Assembly: GCF_900176205.1 (NCBI RefSeq) | Contig: NZ_LT859959.1 | Location: 744,001-808,000 of the forward strand | DNA: 64,000 nt | Reading direction: 5' to 3' | Source of the DNA: Bradyrhizobium sp. ORS 285 | Lineage (GTDB): Bacteria; Pseudomonadota; Alphaproteobacteria; Rhizobiales; Xanthobacteraceae | Shown here: piece by piece, positions 56,195-64,000 of the stretch | How positions within the stretch are numbered: position 1 is the stretch's first letter | Layout: every line of letters begins with the position of its first letter | Position numbers and translations under genes: made by a program | The notes under the pieces: generated by a model | Seen by the model: only the letters and a program-made list of their open reading frames with translations | Database searches by the model: none | What the model was told of the DNA's origin: nothing

Positions 56195-56689
56195 CTAGCC
56201 CTTCGGCAGCTCGAACACGAGGCACGTCGTGGTCGCGTGCGCCAGCAGACGGCCTTGTGAATCGATGATGCGCGCTTCCGCCGTCGCCGCGCGGCGGCCG
56301 AATGACAGCGTGGTGCCTTCGGTCCGCACCACGCCCGTCGCCTCGGTCATCGCCTTGACGAAGGAGATCTTGAACTCCAGCGTGGTGTAGCCGCTGCCCT
56401 GCGGACAGCGGGTGTGGACGGCAAGCCCCATCGCCGAGTCCAGCAGGATCGCGGCATAGCCGCCGTGCACGGATCCGATCGGATTGTAGTGCCGCAGGCC
56501 GGGCACGCTGTGCATCACGACATGGCCGGGCTCCGCGGTGCAGTCGAATGGCTCGACCGTCTGCATGATCGGCGGCTGTGGCAACCTCCCAGCAAAGATG
56601 CGACGCACGAAATCGAGCCCGGGCATCGAGGCCAGTACCGACACCGGCACCACGCCGAATTCGACTTCAGGTCCGGCGGCTTCGCTCAT
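56195..56689 (-). CDS. Hotdog-fold thioesterase, PaaI type
   Basis: A 164-residue acyl-CoA thioesterase-like protein. HYNPIGSVHGGYAAILLDSAMGLAVHTRC carries the Asn, His-Gly-Gly and Asp of PaaI-type enzymes, and EFKISFVKAMTEATGVVRTEG follows. It would hydrolyse an acyl- or aryl-CoA. It is convergent with the binding-protein gene and not in an obvious operon. Confidence 0.85.
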   Translation of the reverse strand: MSEAAGPEVEFGVVPVSVLASMPGLDFVRRIFAGRLPQPPIMQTVEPFDCTAEPGHVVMHSVPGLRHYNPIGSVHGGYAAILLDSAMGLAVHTRCPQGSGYTTLEFKISFVKAMTEATGVVRTEGTTLSFGRRAATAEARIIDSQGRLLAHATTTCLVFELPKG

Positions 56690-56787
56690 GTCGCGTTCTC
56701 CCTATGAATGATGTCAATCATATAAAGAAGGCGAAAGCAACGCGAGCGCAAAACGAGTCGGCGTCATCACGAGGCTGAGCGATAAAA

Positions 56788-56812
56788 AATGCCCGGGAGC
56801 GACCCGGGCATT
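56788..56812 (-). terminator. Intrinsic terminator after carA
   Basis: On the minus strand AATGCCCGGG and CCCGGGCATT pair perfectly around a 5-base loop, followed by a T-run. It lies about 20 bases past the carA stop. Confidence 0.9.
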
Positions 56813-56834
56813 CGATCTCGTTAAACGCTCGGCC

Positions 56835-58031
56835 TCACGCCGCGCTGCGCTTCTTCTCGCGCATCAGCTCGGCAAAGCGCTGGAAGAGGTAGTGCGAGTC
56901 GCGTGGGCCGGGCGAGGCTTCCGGGTGGTACTGCACCGAGAACACCGGCTTGCCTTCGAGCGCGATGCCGCAATTCGAGCCGTCGAACAGCGAAATGTGC
57001 GTCTGGGTCGCGCCGGCGGGCAGCGTGTCCTGGTCGACCGCGAAACCGTGGTTCATCGAGGTGATCTCGACCTTGCCGGTGGTCTCGTCCTTGACCGGAT
57101 GATTGGCGCCGTGATGGCCCTGATGCATCTTCTTCGTCTTGGCGCCGACCGCGAGACCGAGCATCTGATGTCCGAGGCAGATGCCGAAGGTCGGCGTCCC
57201 CGAGGCGATCACCTGCTGGATGACGGGCACGGCATATTTGCCGGTCGCCGCGGGATCGCCGGGACCGTTGGACAGGAACACGCCGTCCGGCTTCATCGCC
57301 ATGATGTCCTCGGCCGAGGTCGTCGCCGGCACCACCGTCACCTTGCAGCCGACGCCGGCGAGCAGGCGCAGGATGTTGCGCTTGATGCCGTAGTCGATGG
57401 CGACGACGTTGAACTCCGGGTTGGACTGGTGGCCGAAGCCTTCGTTCCACACCCAGGGCGTCTCGTCCCAATTGAAGCGTTGCGCCGAGGTGACCATCGG
57501 CACGAGGTCCATGCCTTCGAGGCCCGGCCACTCCCGCGCTTCCTTTTTCAGGGCCTCGAGATCGAACGTGCCGGTCTTGGAATGGGCGATCACGGCATTC
57601 GGCATGCCCTTGGAGCGGATCAGCGCGGTCAGCGCGCGGGTGTCGATGCCCGACAGGCCGATGATGCCGCGGGCGCGCAGCCACTGGTCGAGATGCCGGC
57701 TGGCGCGGTAGTTCGACGGGTCGGTGATCGCGGTGCGCAGGATCACGCCCCGCGCGCCCGGCGTCGCCGCCATGTTCACCGTCTCGATATCCTCGTCGTT
57801 AGTGCCGACATTGCCGATATGCGGGAAGGTGAAGGTGATGAGCTGGCCGGCATAGGACGGATCGGTCAGGATCTCCTCATAGCCGGTCATCGCGGTGTTG
57901 AAGCAGACCTCGCCCACGGCGTGGCCTTCGGCGCCGAGGCCGAAGCCTTCCAGCACCGTTCCATCGGCGAGCACGAGGAGCGCGGTCGGTTTATGGTCCG
58001 GCCAGGCGGCGTCAGTATCGATGTGTGTCAT
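56835..58031 (-). CDS. carA: Carbamoyl-phosphate synthase small subunit
   Basis: A 398-residue glutaminase subunit supplying ammonia to CarB. The class I amidotransferase triad is visible: Cys in [16 protein letters not shown] near residue 280, and His and Glu in [11 protein letters not shown] near 365. The N-terminal CPSase domain includes [24 protein letters not shown] and FTFPHIGN. Length is usual. The ATG at 58031 is unambiguous. It is monocistronic, separate from carB, with a strong terminator. Confidence 0.95.
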   Translation of the reverse strand: MTHIDTDAAWPDHKPTALLVLADGTVLEGFGLGAEGHAVGEVCFNTAMTGYEEILTDPSYAGQLITFTFPHIGNVGTNDEDIETVNMAATPGARGVILRTAITDPSNYRASRHLDQWLRARGIIGLSGIDTRALTALIRSKGMPNAVIAHSKTGTFDLEALKKEAREWPGLEGMDLVPMVTSAQRFNWDETPWVWNEGFGHQSNPEFNVVAIDYGIKRNILRLLAGVGCKVTVVPATTSAEDIMAMKPDGVFLSNGPGDPAATGKYAVPVIQQVIASGTPTFGICLGHQMLGLAVGAKTKKMHQGHHGANHPVKDETTGKVEITSMNHGFAVDQDTLPAGATQTHISLFDGSNCGIALEGKPVFSVQYHPEASPGPRDSHYLFQRFAELMREKKRSAA

Positions 58032-58223
58032 GAGGCCCCTACATAGTGGGACGAGGGCCCGGCGTCAAAGCGGGAAGCGGCCGATTCACACGCGAATTCG
58101 GTCAAATTGCGCGGAGAACGGCCCGGTTTGCGCATGGAAAGGCGGAACGGATGCGGAACCGAGTTGTCTCAGGGGGACGAACCGCCTAGACCAGCCGCCA
58201 ACCGAATTCGAGAGGGCGAGATC

Positions 58224-58679
58224 ATGCTGCGCGACGACATCAACAATGCGGTCAAGGAGGCGATGAAGGCCAAGGACGAGCGCAAGCTGTCCACCCTCCG
58301 CATGGTCAACTCGACCCTGAAGAACGCCGACATCGCCGCGCGCGGCGAGGGCAAGCCGCCGCTCACCGATGCGGACGTGCTCGCGGTGCTGCAGAAGATG
58401 ATCAAGCAGCGCCAGGAATCCGTCGAGCTGTACGAAAAGGGCGGCCGCGCCGAGCTCGCCGCCGGCGAGCGCGAGGAGATCGCGGTGATCTCGGCCTACC
58501 TGCCGAAGCAGATGAGCGACGACGAGGTGAAGTCGGCGATCTCCGCTGCGGTTTCGGAGACCGGCGCCGCCGGCATGAAGGACATGGGCAAGGTGATCGC
58601 GGTGCTGAAGGCGAAGTACACCGGCCAGATGGACTTTGCGAAGGCCAGCGCACTGGTGAAGGCCGCGCTGTCGAGCTGA
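58224..58679 (+). CDS. GatB/YqeY domain-containing protein
   Basis: A 151-residue helical protein of the YqeY family. MLRDDINNAVKEAMKAKDERKLSTLRMVNSTLKNADI and EEIAVISAYLPKQMSDDEVKSAI are characteristic, as is DMGKVIAVLKAKYTGQMDFAKASALVKAAL. The domain resembles the tail of GatB of the tRNA amidotransferase, but the free protein's role is unproven. The ATG at 58224 has GAGGG upstream. It is divergent from carA. Confidence 0.92.
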   Translation: MLRDDINNAVKEAMKAKDERKLSTLRMVNSTLKNADIAARGEGKPPLTDADVLAVLQKMIKQRQESVELYEKGGRAELAAGEREEIAVISAYLPKQMSDDEVKSAISAAVSETGAAGMKDMGKVIAVLKAKYTGQMDFAKASALVKAALSS

Positions 58680-58714
58680 CCTGCTGATTGCTACAGAGAG
58701 AGCGAGCCGCGAGG

Positions 58715-58895
58715 GCGGTGCGCTCCCTCTCCCCGTTCTTCACGGGGAGAGGGCTGGGGTGAGGGGCAGCCACACGAGAAGTGTGCGCCGATAGACCTGT
58801 ACCCCTCACCCGGATTGCATCTTGCGATGCAATCCGACCTCTCCCCGCCCTAGCGAAGCTTCGCTTCGCCCTGGCAGGGAGAGGTAAGAGACCGA
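58715..58895. repeat. Palindromic interspersed repeat before the acyl-CoA synthetase gene
   Basis: CCCTCTCCCC-GTTCTTCAC-GGGGAGAGGG forms a hairpin at 58727-58755. GGGGTGAGGGGCAGC is inverted later as CCCCTCACCCGG, with a second CTCTCCC end near 58840-58890. A run CGAAGCTTCGCTTCGCC lies inside. It resembles repeats abundant in Bradyrhizobium and related genomes. Confidence 0.75.
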
Positions 58896-58937
58896 GCCGG
58901 CGCTCGAACTAACAACCGAGAGGGAAACGCCTCCGCC

Positions 58938-60545
58938 ATGCTTCAGGAAACGTCCGACTACGAGCAGCTGTATCGCGATTTCCGCTGGGAGATCCCGGCG
59001 CAATTCAACATCGCCGTCGCGACTTGCGATCGCCATGCCGACGGTTCGGGGCGCCTGGCACTGATCGTCGTCGAGGAGGACGGCGCCGCGCGCCGCGTGT
59101 CGTTCGACGAGCTACGAGACTATTCCTGCCGCTTCGCCAATGTGCTGAAGGCCGACGGGCTCGCACAGGGCGATCGCGTCGCGGTGTTCCTGTCGCAATC
59201 CCTGGAGCTGCCGATCGTCCATCTCGCCGCGTTCCGCGCCGGCCTCGTCTCGGTGCCGCTGTTCACGCTGTTCGGCGAGGACGCGCTGCAATTCCGGCTG
59301 CAGAACTCCGGCGCCAAGGTCGTGGTCACCGACACCACGGGTCTCGCCAAGCTCCAGCGCATTCGCGACCAGCTGCCGGAGCTCAAGACGATCTACGTCA
59401 TCGACGGCGAGGGCAGCGGCGCCCGGCCGTTCTGGCCGACATTGGAGCGCGCCTCCGCTCAGTTTCCGACCGTCGCCACCTCGAGCGACGATCCCGCCAT
59501 CATCATCTACACCTCCGGCACGACGGGCAATCCCAAGGGCGCGCTGCACGCACATCGCGTGCTGCTCGGCCATCTGCCGAACGTCGAGATGGTGCACGGC
59601 TTCCTGCCGAAGCCCGGCGACGTGATGTGGACGCCGGCCGACTGGGCCTGGATCGGCGGCCTGTTCGATGCGCTGTTTCCGGCCTGGTATCACGCGGTGC
59701 CGGTGGTGGGCTATCGCGCGAAAAAGTTCGTGCCGCAGGCGGCGATGCAGCTGATGGCGGACTATCACATCCGCAACGTGTTCCTGCCGCCGACCGCGTT
59801 GAAGCTGATGCGACAGGCCAACGTCAGGCACGACGGCGTCAAGCTGCGCAGCATCCTGACCGGCGGCGAGTCGCTCGGCGCCGAGCTGCTCGACTGGGTG
59901 CGGGCGACGTTCGGCATCGACGCGCACGAGATCTACGGCCAGACCGAATGCAATCTCGTCGTCGGCAACAACGCAAAGCTGCTTCCGATCCGGCCGGGCT
60001 CGATGGGCAAGGCGACGCCGGGCTTCGAGGTCGTGATCGTCAACGACAGAGGCGAGGAGCTGCCGCGCGGCGAGCGGGGCATCATCGGCGTGCGCCAGCC
60101 CAATCCCTGCACCATGATCGAATATTGGCGCAATCCGGAGGCGACGGCCAAGAAGTTCGCCGGCGACGTGCTGCTGACGGGGGATCTCGGCACGCAAGAT
60201 GAGGATGGCTATTTCTGGTACGCGAGTCGCGAGGACGACGTGATCACCTCCGCCGGCTATCGCATCGGCCCGGCCGAGATCGAAGATACGTTGCTCAAGC
60301 ATCCGGCGGTCGCGCTCGCCGCCGTGGTCGGCATTCCCGATGCCGTGCGCACGGAAGCCGTGAAGGCCTGGATCGTGCTGCGGCCGGGCTTCGTTGCGAA
60401 TGATACGCTGTCGCGGGAGATCCAGGACTTCGTCAAGGTGAAGCTCGCCGCGCATGAATATCCACGGCATGTGGAGTTCACCGACAGCCTGCCAATGACG
60501 GCGACGGGCAAGGTGCTGCGGCGGGAGCTGCGGGCGCGGGGGTAG
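58938..60545 (+). CDS. AMP-forming acyl-CoA synthetase
   Basis: A 535-residue member of the adenylate-forming family, close to acetyl-/medium-chain acyl-CoA synthetases. The phosphate-binding loop is IIIYTSGTTGNPKGALHAH near residue 185, the core motif IYGQTECN near 330, and TGDLGTQDEDGYFWYASREDDVITSAGYRIGP follows. The catalytic lysine lies in PMTATGKVLRREL at the C terminus. It would activate an acyl substrate with ATP to acyl-CoA; chain length is not readable. It is monocistronic. Confidence 0.87.
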   Translation: MLQETSDYEQLYRDFRWEIPAQFNIAVATCDRHADGSGRLALIVVEEDGAARRVSFDELRDYSCRFANVLKADGLAQGDRVAVFLSQSLELPIVHLAAFRAGLVSVPLFTLFGEDALQFRLQNSGAKVVVTDTTGLAKLQRIRDQLPELKTIYVIDGEGSGARPFWPTLERASAQFPTVATSSDDPAIIIYTSGTTGNPKGALHAHRVLLGHLPNVEMVHGFLPKPGDVMWTPADWAWIGGLFDALFPAWYHAVPVVGYRAKKFVPQAAMQLMADYHIRNVFLPPTALKLMRQANVRHDGVKLRSILTGGESLGAELLDWVRATFGIDAHEIYGQTECNLVVGNNAKLLPIRPGSMGKATPGFEVVIVNDRGEELPRGERGIIGVRQPNPCTMIEYWRNPEATAKKFAGDVLLTGDLGTQDEDGYFWYASREDDVITSAGYRIGPAEIEDTLLKHPAVALAAVVGIPDAVRTEAVKAWIVLRPGFVANDTLSREIQDFVKVKLAAHEYPRHVEFTDSLPMTATGKVLRRELRARG

Positions 60546-60652
60546 GCTGTCGCGCCCGACTGGGCACGATGGGGCACCTTCTTACTTCACAGCTCCAATC
60601 CTCGCGAAGGAGGCCGTCGGCGGCTGCAGCCAGCACCCTGCCTGGTTACTCC

Positions 60653-60736
60653 GTCATGCCCGGGCTTGTCCCGGGCATCCACGTCCCTCCGAGAATGCCG
60701 AACCACGTGGATGGCCGGGACAAGCCCGGCCATGAC
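60653..60736. repeat. Palindromic repeat (CATGCCCGGGCTTG type)
   Basis: Imperfect inverted arms of 32 bases at 60653-60684 and 60705-60736, each itself palindromic (CCCGGGCTTGTCCCGGGC). A half-copy occurs at 21847-21880. It lies in the gene-free stretch 60546-60861, which otherwise shows nothing. Confidence 0.8.
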
Positions 60737-60861
60737 GGCGCAGAAAAAGACGAGCACAACACGAGACCGTCCTCAGCTGCCCTGCCTACAAGTTGAAATT
60801 GAAATCCCGGCCCTCTCGCTGTTAGCATCCCCCTAACAAAAACATGCAGGAGGGACCGCCG

Positions 60862-61638
60862 ATGACCGCATCCGTTTCGGGACGATCCGATCCCGTGGTG
60901 CGCCGCATCACCACGGCCGACATTGCCGAGGCCTTGACGCAAGGCTTGCGGGATTTTCAGGCACAGCCGCTGTTCGGCCTTGCTTTCGGACTGATCTACG
61001 TGCTCGGCGGCGTCAGCATCGTGCTGTGCGTGACCGCCTTCGGCATGGTCTATCTCGCCTATCCGCTGGCGGCAGGCTTTGCCCTGATCGGGCCGTTCGT
61101 CGCCATCGGCCTCTACGAGGTCAGCCGCCGTCGCGAGCTCGGCCAGCCGATCTCCTATGCCGCGATCTGGCGGACGATCACCTCGCGAGCCGAAATCGCC
61201 TGGATGGCGTTCGTCACCGTGTTCTTCTTCGTCATCTGGATGTACCAGATCAGGCTGCTGATCGCGCTGCTGCTCGGGCTCAACGCCTCGTTCTCCAGCT
61301 TCAAGGAGTTCATGACGGTGGTTCTCACGACCAACGAGGGCCTGCTGTTTCTCGCGATCGGCAATCTTGACGGCGCCGCGCTGTCGCTGGTGCTGTTCTC
61401 CCTCACTGTCGTATCGTTTCCGCTGCTGCTGGATCGTGACGTCGATTTCGTTACGGCCATGATCACCAGCGTGCGCGCGGTCGTGAACAGCCCCGGGCCG
61501 ATGATCGGCTGGGCCGCCGTCATCACCGTCCTGCTGATCGTCTCGGCCTTGCCTTACTTCCTCGGCCTGCTCGTCACCGTGCCGGTCCTGGGCCATGCGA
61601 CGTGGCATCTCTACCGGCGGATCGTCGCGCCGACGTAA
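60862..61638 (+). CDS. DUF2189-family membrane protein
   Basis: A 258-residue inner-membrane protein with about six helices. RITTADIAEALTQGLRDFQAQPLFGLAFGLIYVLGG at the N terminus, GPFVAIGLYEVSRRRELG and SFPLLLDRDVDFVTAMITSVRAVVNSPGPMIGWAAVI are the DUF2189 pattern. Function is unknown. ATG 60862 is chosen over 60844 because GGAGGG lies about 10 bases upstream. Confidence 0.88.
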   Translation: MTASVSGRSDPVVRRITTADIAEALTQGLRDFQAQPLFGLAFGLIYVLGGVSIVLCVTAFGMVYLAYPLAAGFALIGPFVAIGLYEVSRRRELGQPISYAAIWRTITSRAEIAWMAFVTVFFFVIWMYQIRLLIALLLGLNASFSSFKEFMTVVLTTNEGLLFLAIGNLDGAALSLVLFSLTVVSFPLLLDRDVDFVTAMITSVRAVVNSPGPMIGWAAVITVLLIVSALPYFLGLLVTVPVLGHATWHLYRRIVAPT

Positions 61639-61747
61639 CTGCAGGCTGGGACGAAGGTCGCATGGTCGATGGACACGCCGCCGCGTATGTTTGCTGCAAA
61701 GCGCGGCCGGCGGTCAGATGTTCGCCCAGTGACGTCACCGGGGAGGG

Positions 61748-62173
61748 ATGATGCCAGACAACATCGCCTTGTTCGCCACCATCATTCTGCTGCTGCCGAT
61801 GTTCTATCTGCTGCTGGCCGCACCGGCTTTTCTGCTGGTGCGGCTCGACATCGTGCCGGTCACGCGGCTGCTGCGCGGCATGTTCGAGTCCTATTTCGTG
61901 GCGCTCGCGATCGCCGGCGGCATCGGCACGCTGGCCGTGCTCGCGGATGGCCGTCCCTTGCTCGCCCTGGGCATCGGTTCCGTGGCGGGCTTTGCACTGC
62001 TGTCGCGCCGCTGGTTTCTGCAGCGGATGGATGCCCGCATCAACGATCGCGACCGCGGCGATGTGACGGCCGTGCGCCGGCTGCGCTTGCTGCATTGGGG
62101 CGGCATGCTCAGCAATGCCGTCCAGGTCGGCGGCGTGCTGGCGTGCATTCCGCAGATCGCGGCGGTGTCGTAG
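61748..62173 (+). CDS. Hypothetical membrane protein
   Basis: A 141-residue protein with three or four hydrophobic helices (about 6-31, 49-66, 70-88 and 118-135) and a charged loop RRWFLQRMDARINDRDRGDVTAVRRLRLLHW. The start is one of two adjacent ATGs (61748 or 61751) behind GGGAGGG. No family is recognised with confidence. It lies between the DUF2189 gene and a convergent ArsR/SRPBCC pair. Confidence 0.65.
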   Translation: MMPDNIALFATIILLLPMFYLLLAAPAFLLVRLDIVPVTRLLRGMFESYFVALAIAGGIGTLAVLADGRPLLALGIGSVAGFALLSRRWFLQRMDARINDRDRGDVTAVRRLRLLHWGGMLSNAVQVGGVLACIPQIAAVS

Positions 62174-62183
62174 GCCGCCGCCG

Positions 62184-62717
62184 TCACGGCATCCCGATTC
62201 CCAATGTCTTCATCGCTGTGAGCATGCGCGTAGGCGGCGCCATTCGGACGGTGAGCGGCTTGCCGGTTTCGAGCAGGCTCTTCAGGCTCGACAGGATGGC
62301 CGGCCAGCCCTGGCGGCCGCCGGACAGGATGTCGTCGGACAGCGACCGCTCATGCGCTTCGGTCATGGTGAGCCGCACGGCCTCACCGGCTGGCTCGATC
62401 TCATAGGTCACGAGCGTGCGGCCGAGCGCCGCGACGAGACCGGGCCAGTTGACGTCCCAGGTGATCGTCAGCCGCTGCGGCGGCTCGCAGACGATCACCT
62501 CGCCGCTGATGTGCTCCGAGCCGTCGGGTGCGCGCACGATGAAGGCGCCGCCGGCGCGCAGATCCGCCTCGACGGCGAAGCCATGGAAATACTGCCGGCT
62601 GAACTCAGCCGAGGTCAGCGCCTGCCACACTCTCTCCGGCGTCGCCGCGATGTAGATCGTGTAGACGGTCTCTGGCTTGAACTTGGAGATGTCCACTGCG
62701 CGTCCCGGCTCAGTCAT
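62184..62717 (-). CDS. SRPBCC (AHSA1-like) domain protein
   Basis: A 177-residue protein of the START/AHSA1 superfamily. YTIYIAATPERVWQALTSAEFSRQYFHGFAVEADLRAGGAFIV is the usual opening, with EPPQRLTITWDVNW and LTMTEAHE following. These domains bind hydrophobic ligands in a deep cavity. Its start overlaps the stop of the ArsR gene by 8 bases, the standard ArsR-SRPBCC pair. Its ligand is unknown. Confidence 0.87.
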   Translation of the reverse strand: MTEPGRAVDISKFKPETVYTIYIAATPERVWQALTSAEFSRQYFHGFAVEADLRAGGAFIVRAPDGSEHISGEVIVCEPPQRLTITWDVNWPGLVAALGRTLVTYEIEPAGEAVRLTMTEAHERSLSDDILSGGRQGWPAILSSLKSLLETGKPLTVRMAPPTRMLTAMKTLGIGMP

Positions 62718-63024
62718 CGCTATCCTCCAAACGCGTCTTCAAATCGCCTAGCGCGACCAGCCTGGCCCGCTCGAACTTCCTGATCCAGCGCTCGCCGATC
62801 TGATGGATCGGCACTGGATTGAGAAAATGCAGCTTCTCGCGGCCATTCCTTATCGCGATGACCAGATTGGCTGCTTCGAGGATCGCAAGATGCTTGGTCA
62901 CGGCCTGCCGCGTCATCGCGAGGCCGTCGCAGAGCTCGGTCAAGGTCTGGCCATTCCGCGCATGCAACCGGTCGAGCAGCGCCCGCCGCGATGCGTCCGC
63001 CAGCGCCTTGAAGACCTCATCCAT
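62710..63024 (-). CDS. ArsR-family regulator paired with SRPBCC protein
   Basis: A 104-residue winged-helix regulator: MDEVFKALADASRRALLDRLHARNGQTLTELCDGLAMTRQAVTKHLAILEAANLV. There are no metal-binding cysteine pairs, so it probably senses something other than metals. The ATG at 63024 matches family starts; an in-frame TTG lies at 63042. A perfect 8+8 palindrome at 63037-63056 is just upstream, so autoregulation is likely. Confidence 0.87.
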   Translation of the reverse strand: MDEVFKALADASRRALLDRLHARNGQTLTELCDGLAMTRQAVTKHLAILEAANLVIAIRNGREKLHFLNPVPIHQIGERWIRKFERARLVALGDLKTRLEDSDD

Positions 63025-63036
63025 GGCGGAGAAATT

Positions 63037-63056
63037 ACGCAACCATAAGGTTGCGT
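63037..63056. promoter_or_regulatory. Palindromic operator of the ArsR/SRPBCC pair
   Basis: ACGCAACC-ATAA-GGTTGCGT, perfect 8-base arms around 4 bases, lies 13 bases upstream of the ArsR start. Position and symmetry suit an autoregulatory site. Confidence 0.65.
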
Positions 63057-63103
63057 GTCAAGCAGCCGAAGAGCTGGCAGAAACCTTCTGGAGCCTTGCG
63101 TCG

Positions 63104-63427
63104 TCAGCTGTTCAGGGCGGCTAGCCGCACGAGCGTCGCCGAGAGGACGCTGCATCCTTCCGGAAAATACTGCCGAAGCGCGTCCTCCTGCTGGTGCGGA
63201 TAGCCGAGCAGATTGTTCAGGGATCCAACCATCGCCGCAAGCAGCTGGTCGGAGTTGCAGGCCGGAGAAGGCCATGCCTCGTAGATCGCTCTCACCTCAG
63301 AGCGCTCGAGACCGAACAGCGTTTGGAACTCCCATTCCGGAAAGAACGAGCCTTCGACAGCGGCGCGAAGCGCGCGATGCACGATCTCGCGATCCGCTGT
63401 CGAGAGAGAAGCTATCGAGATGGACAT
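63104..63427 (-). CDS. Hypothetical protein
   Basis: A 107-residue soluble protein: STADREIVHRALRAAVEGSFFPEWEFQTLFGLERSEVRAIYEAWP then an LLAAMVGSLNNLLGYPHQQEDALRQYFPEG segment. No family is recognised. The ATG at 63427 gives a natural N terminus, though a longer frame begins at 63514 and AGGAGG lies at 63492-63497. It is divergent from the LysE-family gene, so a start within that shared region is uncertain. Confidence 0.6.
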   Translation of the reverse strand: MSISIASLSTADREIVHRALRAAVEGSFFPEWEFQTLFGLERSEVRAIYEAWPSPACNSDQLLAAMVGSLNNLLGYPHQQEDALRQYFPEGCSVLSATLVRLAALNS

Positions 63428-63512
63428 GGCGGGTGGTGCCGGCTCGGCGTCGGATGGCGTGGAGATGCCCTTCTGGTGTATGACAAGGTGTCCTCCTTCA
63501 CGAGTCCTCTTC

Positions 63513-64000
63513 ATGTCCCTGCAAGTCTATCTCGCCTTCGTTGCCGCCTGTATCGCGCTGGCACTGCTGCCCGGACCCGTCGTCACGCTGCTGATCGCGA
63601 ACGGGCTGCGTCATGGAACCCGCGCGGCGCTGATCAATATCGCAGGCGTCCAGACCGGGCTTGCGATCGCGATCGGCATCGTCGCGATGGGCCTGACGAC
63701 CTTGATGGCCACCATGGGCTATTGGTTCGAATGGGTGCGCCTGATCGGCGCCGCCTATCTGGTGTGGCTCGGCATCCAGCTGATCAGCTCGCCGGTCGAA
63801 GGCATCGCGGAAGGCGAGGCGCCGCCACCGCCGCCGCGCGGCGGCTTCTTCCTGCAAGGGTTGCTGGTGCTGCTGTCCAACCCCAAGGTGATGGTGTTCT
63901 TCGGCGCCTTCCTGCCGCAGTTCATGGACATGAGCCGGGATCACGTGCCGCAGGTCGCGCTGCTCGGCGTCACCTTCATGGTGGTCGCCGGCCTGACCGA
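63513..64000 (+). CDS. LysE/RhtB-family exporter, cut by the window edge
   Basis: The first 162 residues of a membrane exporter. VYLAFVAACIALALLPGPVVTLLIANGLRHGTRAALINIAGVQTG is the LysE/RhtB signature, and LIGAAYLVWLGIQLI and GLLVLLSNPKVMVFFGAFLPQF follow. The family exports amino acids and related metabolites. The ATG at 63513 overlaps the long form of the divergent hypothetical gene. The C-terminal third is outside the window. Confidence 0.9.
   Translation, partial: MSLQVYLAFVAACIALALLPGPVVTLLIANGLRHGTRAALINIAGVQTGLAIAIGIVAMGLTTLMATMGYWFEWVRLIGAAYLVWLGIQLISSPVEGIAEGEAPPPPPRGGFFLQGLLVLLSNPKVMVFFGAFLPQFMDMSRDHVPQVALLGVTFMVVAGLT

Overview
The window looks like a chromosomal segment of a high-GC alphaproteobacterium of the Nitrobacteraceae, most likely Bradyrhizobium or a close relative. 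The evidence is protein character (NirK/NirV/NnrR/NnrS denitrification genes, PHB phasins, a BigR-type sulfur operon, carA and carB far apart), a tRNA-His with A73 and no encoded G-1, and many short palindromic repeats of the kind common in Bradyrhizobium. The genus is inferred; no marker such as 16S is present. No prophage, integrase, transposase or CRISPR array was seen.

Layout. 1-6.4 kb: a YdcH-like protein, an L-2-hydroxyglutarate oxidase-type flavoenzyme, a PAS/GGDEF/EAL protein and GlpD. 6.4-13.9 kb: two convergent ABC importer operons, one polyamine-type (ATPase and two permeases, no binding protein) and one sugar-type (binding protein, two permeases, a hydrolase, no ATPase). 14-19.4 kb: AsmA, a 3-oxoacid CoA-transferase pair and an unusual helical/nucleoside-phosphorylase-like fusion. 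19.6-26.2 kb: a nitrite/NO cluster (nirV, nirK, a small membrane protein, hemN, a DUF1858 protein, NnrR, NnrS) with TTG-N8-CAA boxes in its promoters. 26-31 kb: a 1152-residue PAS histidine kinase, two phasins and tRNA-His.

31.4-33.8 kb is poorly conserved: small hypothetical proteins separated by interspersed repeats. 33.8-38.2 kb is a tight operon of TelA, a lipoprotein fusing a periplasmic-binding-protein domain to a von Willebrand A domain, XpaC and a second binding-protein-like protein. This is the best candidate here for an incompletely described system. An orphan ParA ATPase follows. 39.2-49.7 kb: a DapA-family enzyme, a LysR regulator, TrxB, Lrp, DoxX, GreA, CarB, a tRNA-Cys-like RNA gene and a methyltransferase. 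CarB and the DapA homologue each have an intrinsic-terminator-like hairpin about 40 bases before the start codon, suggesting leader control.

49.8-54 kb: Dps, then a BigR-type sulfur module (metallo-hydrolase, two YeeE/YedE halves, divergent ArsR-family regulator), a cupin and a ROK regulator. 54.6-64 kb: a peptide-type binding protein, a hotdog thioesterase, CarA, a YqeY protein, an acyl-CoA synthetase, membrane proteins, an ArsR/SRPBCC pair with a perfect 8+8 palindrome, and a LysE-family exporter cut by the right edge.
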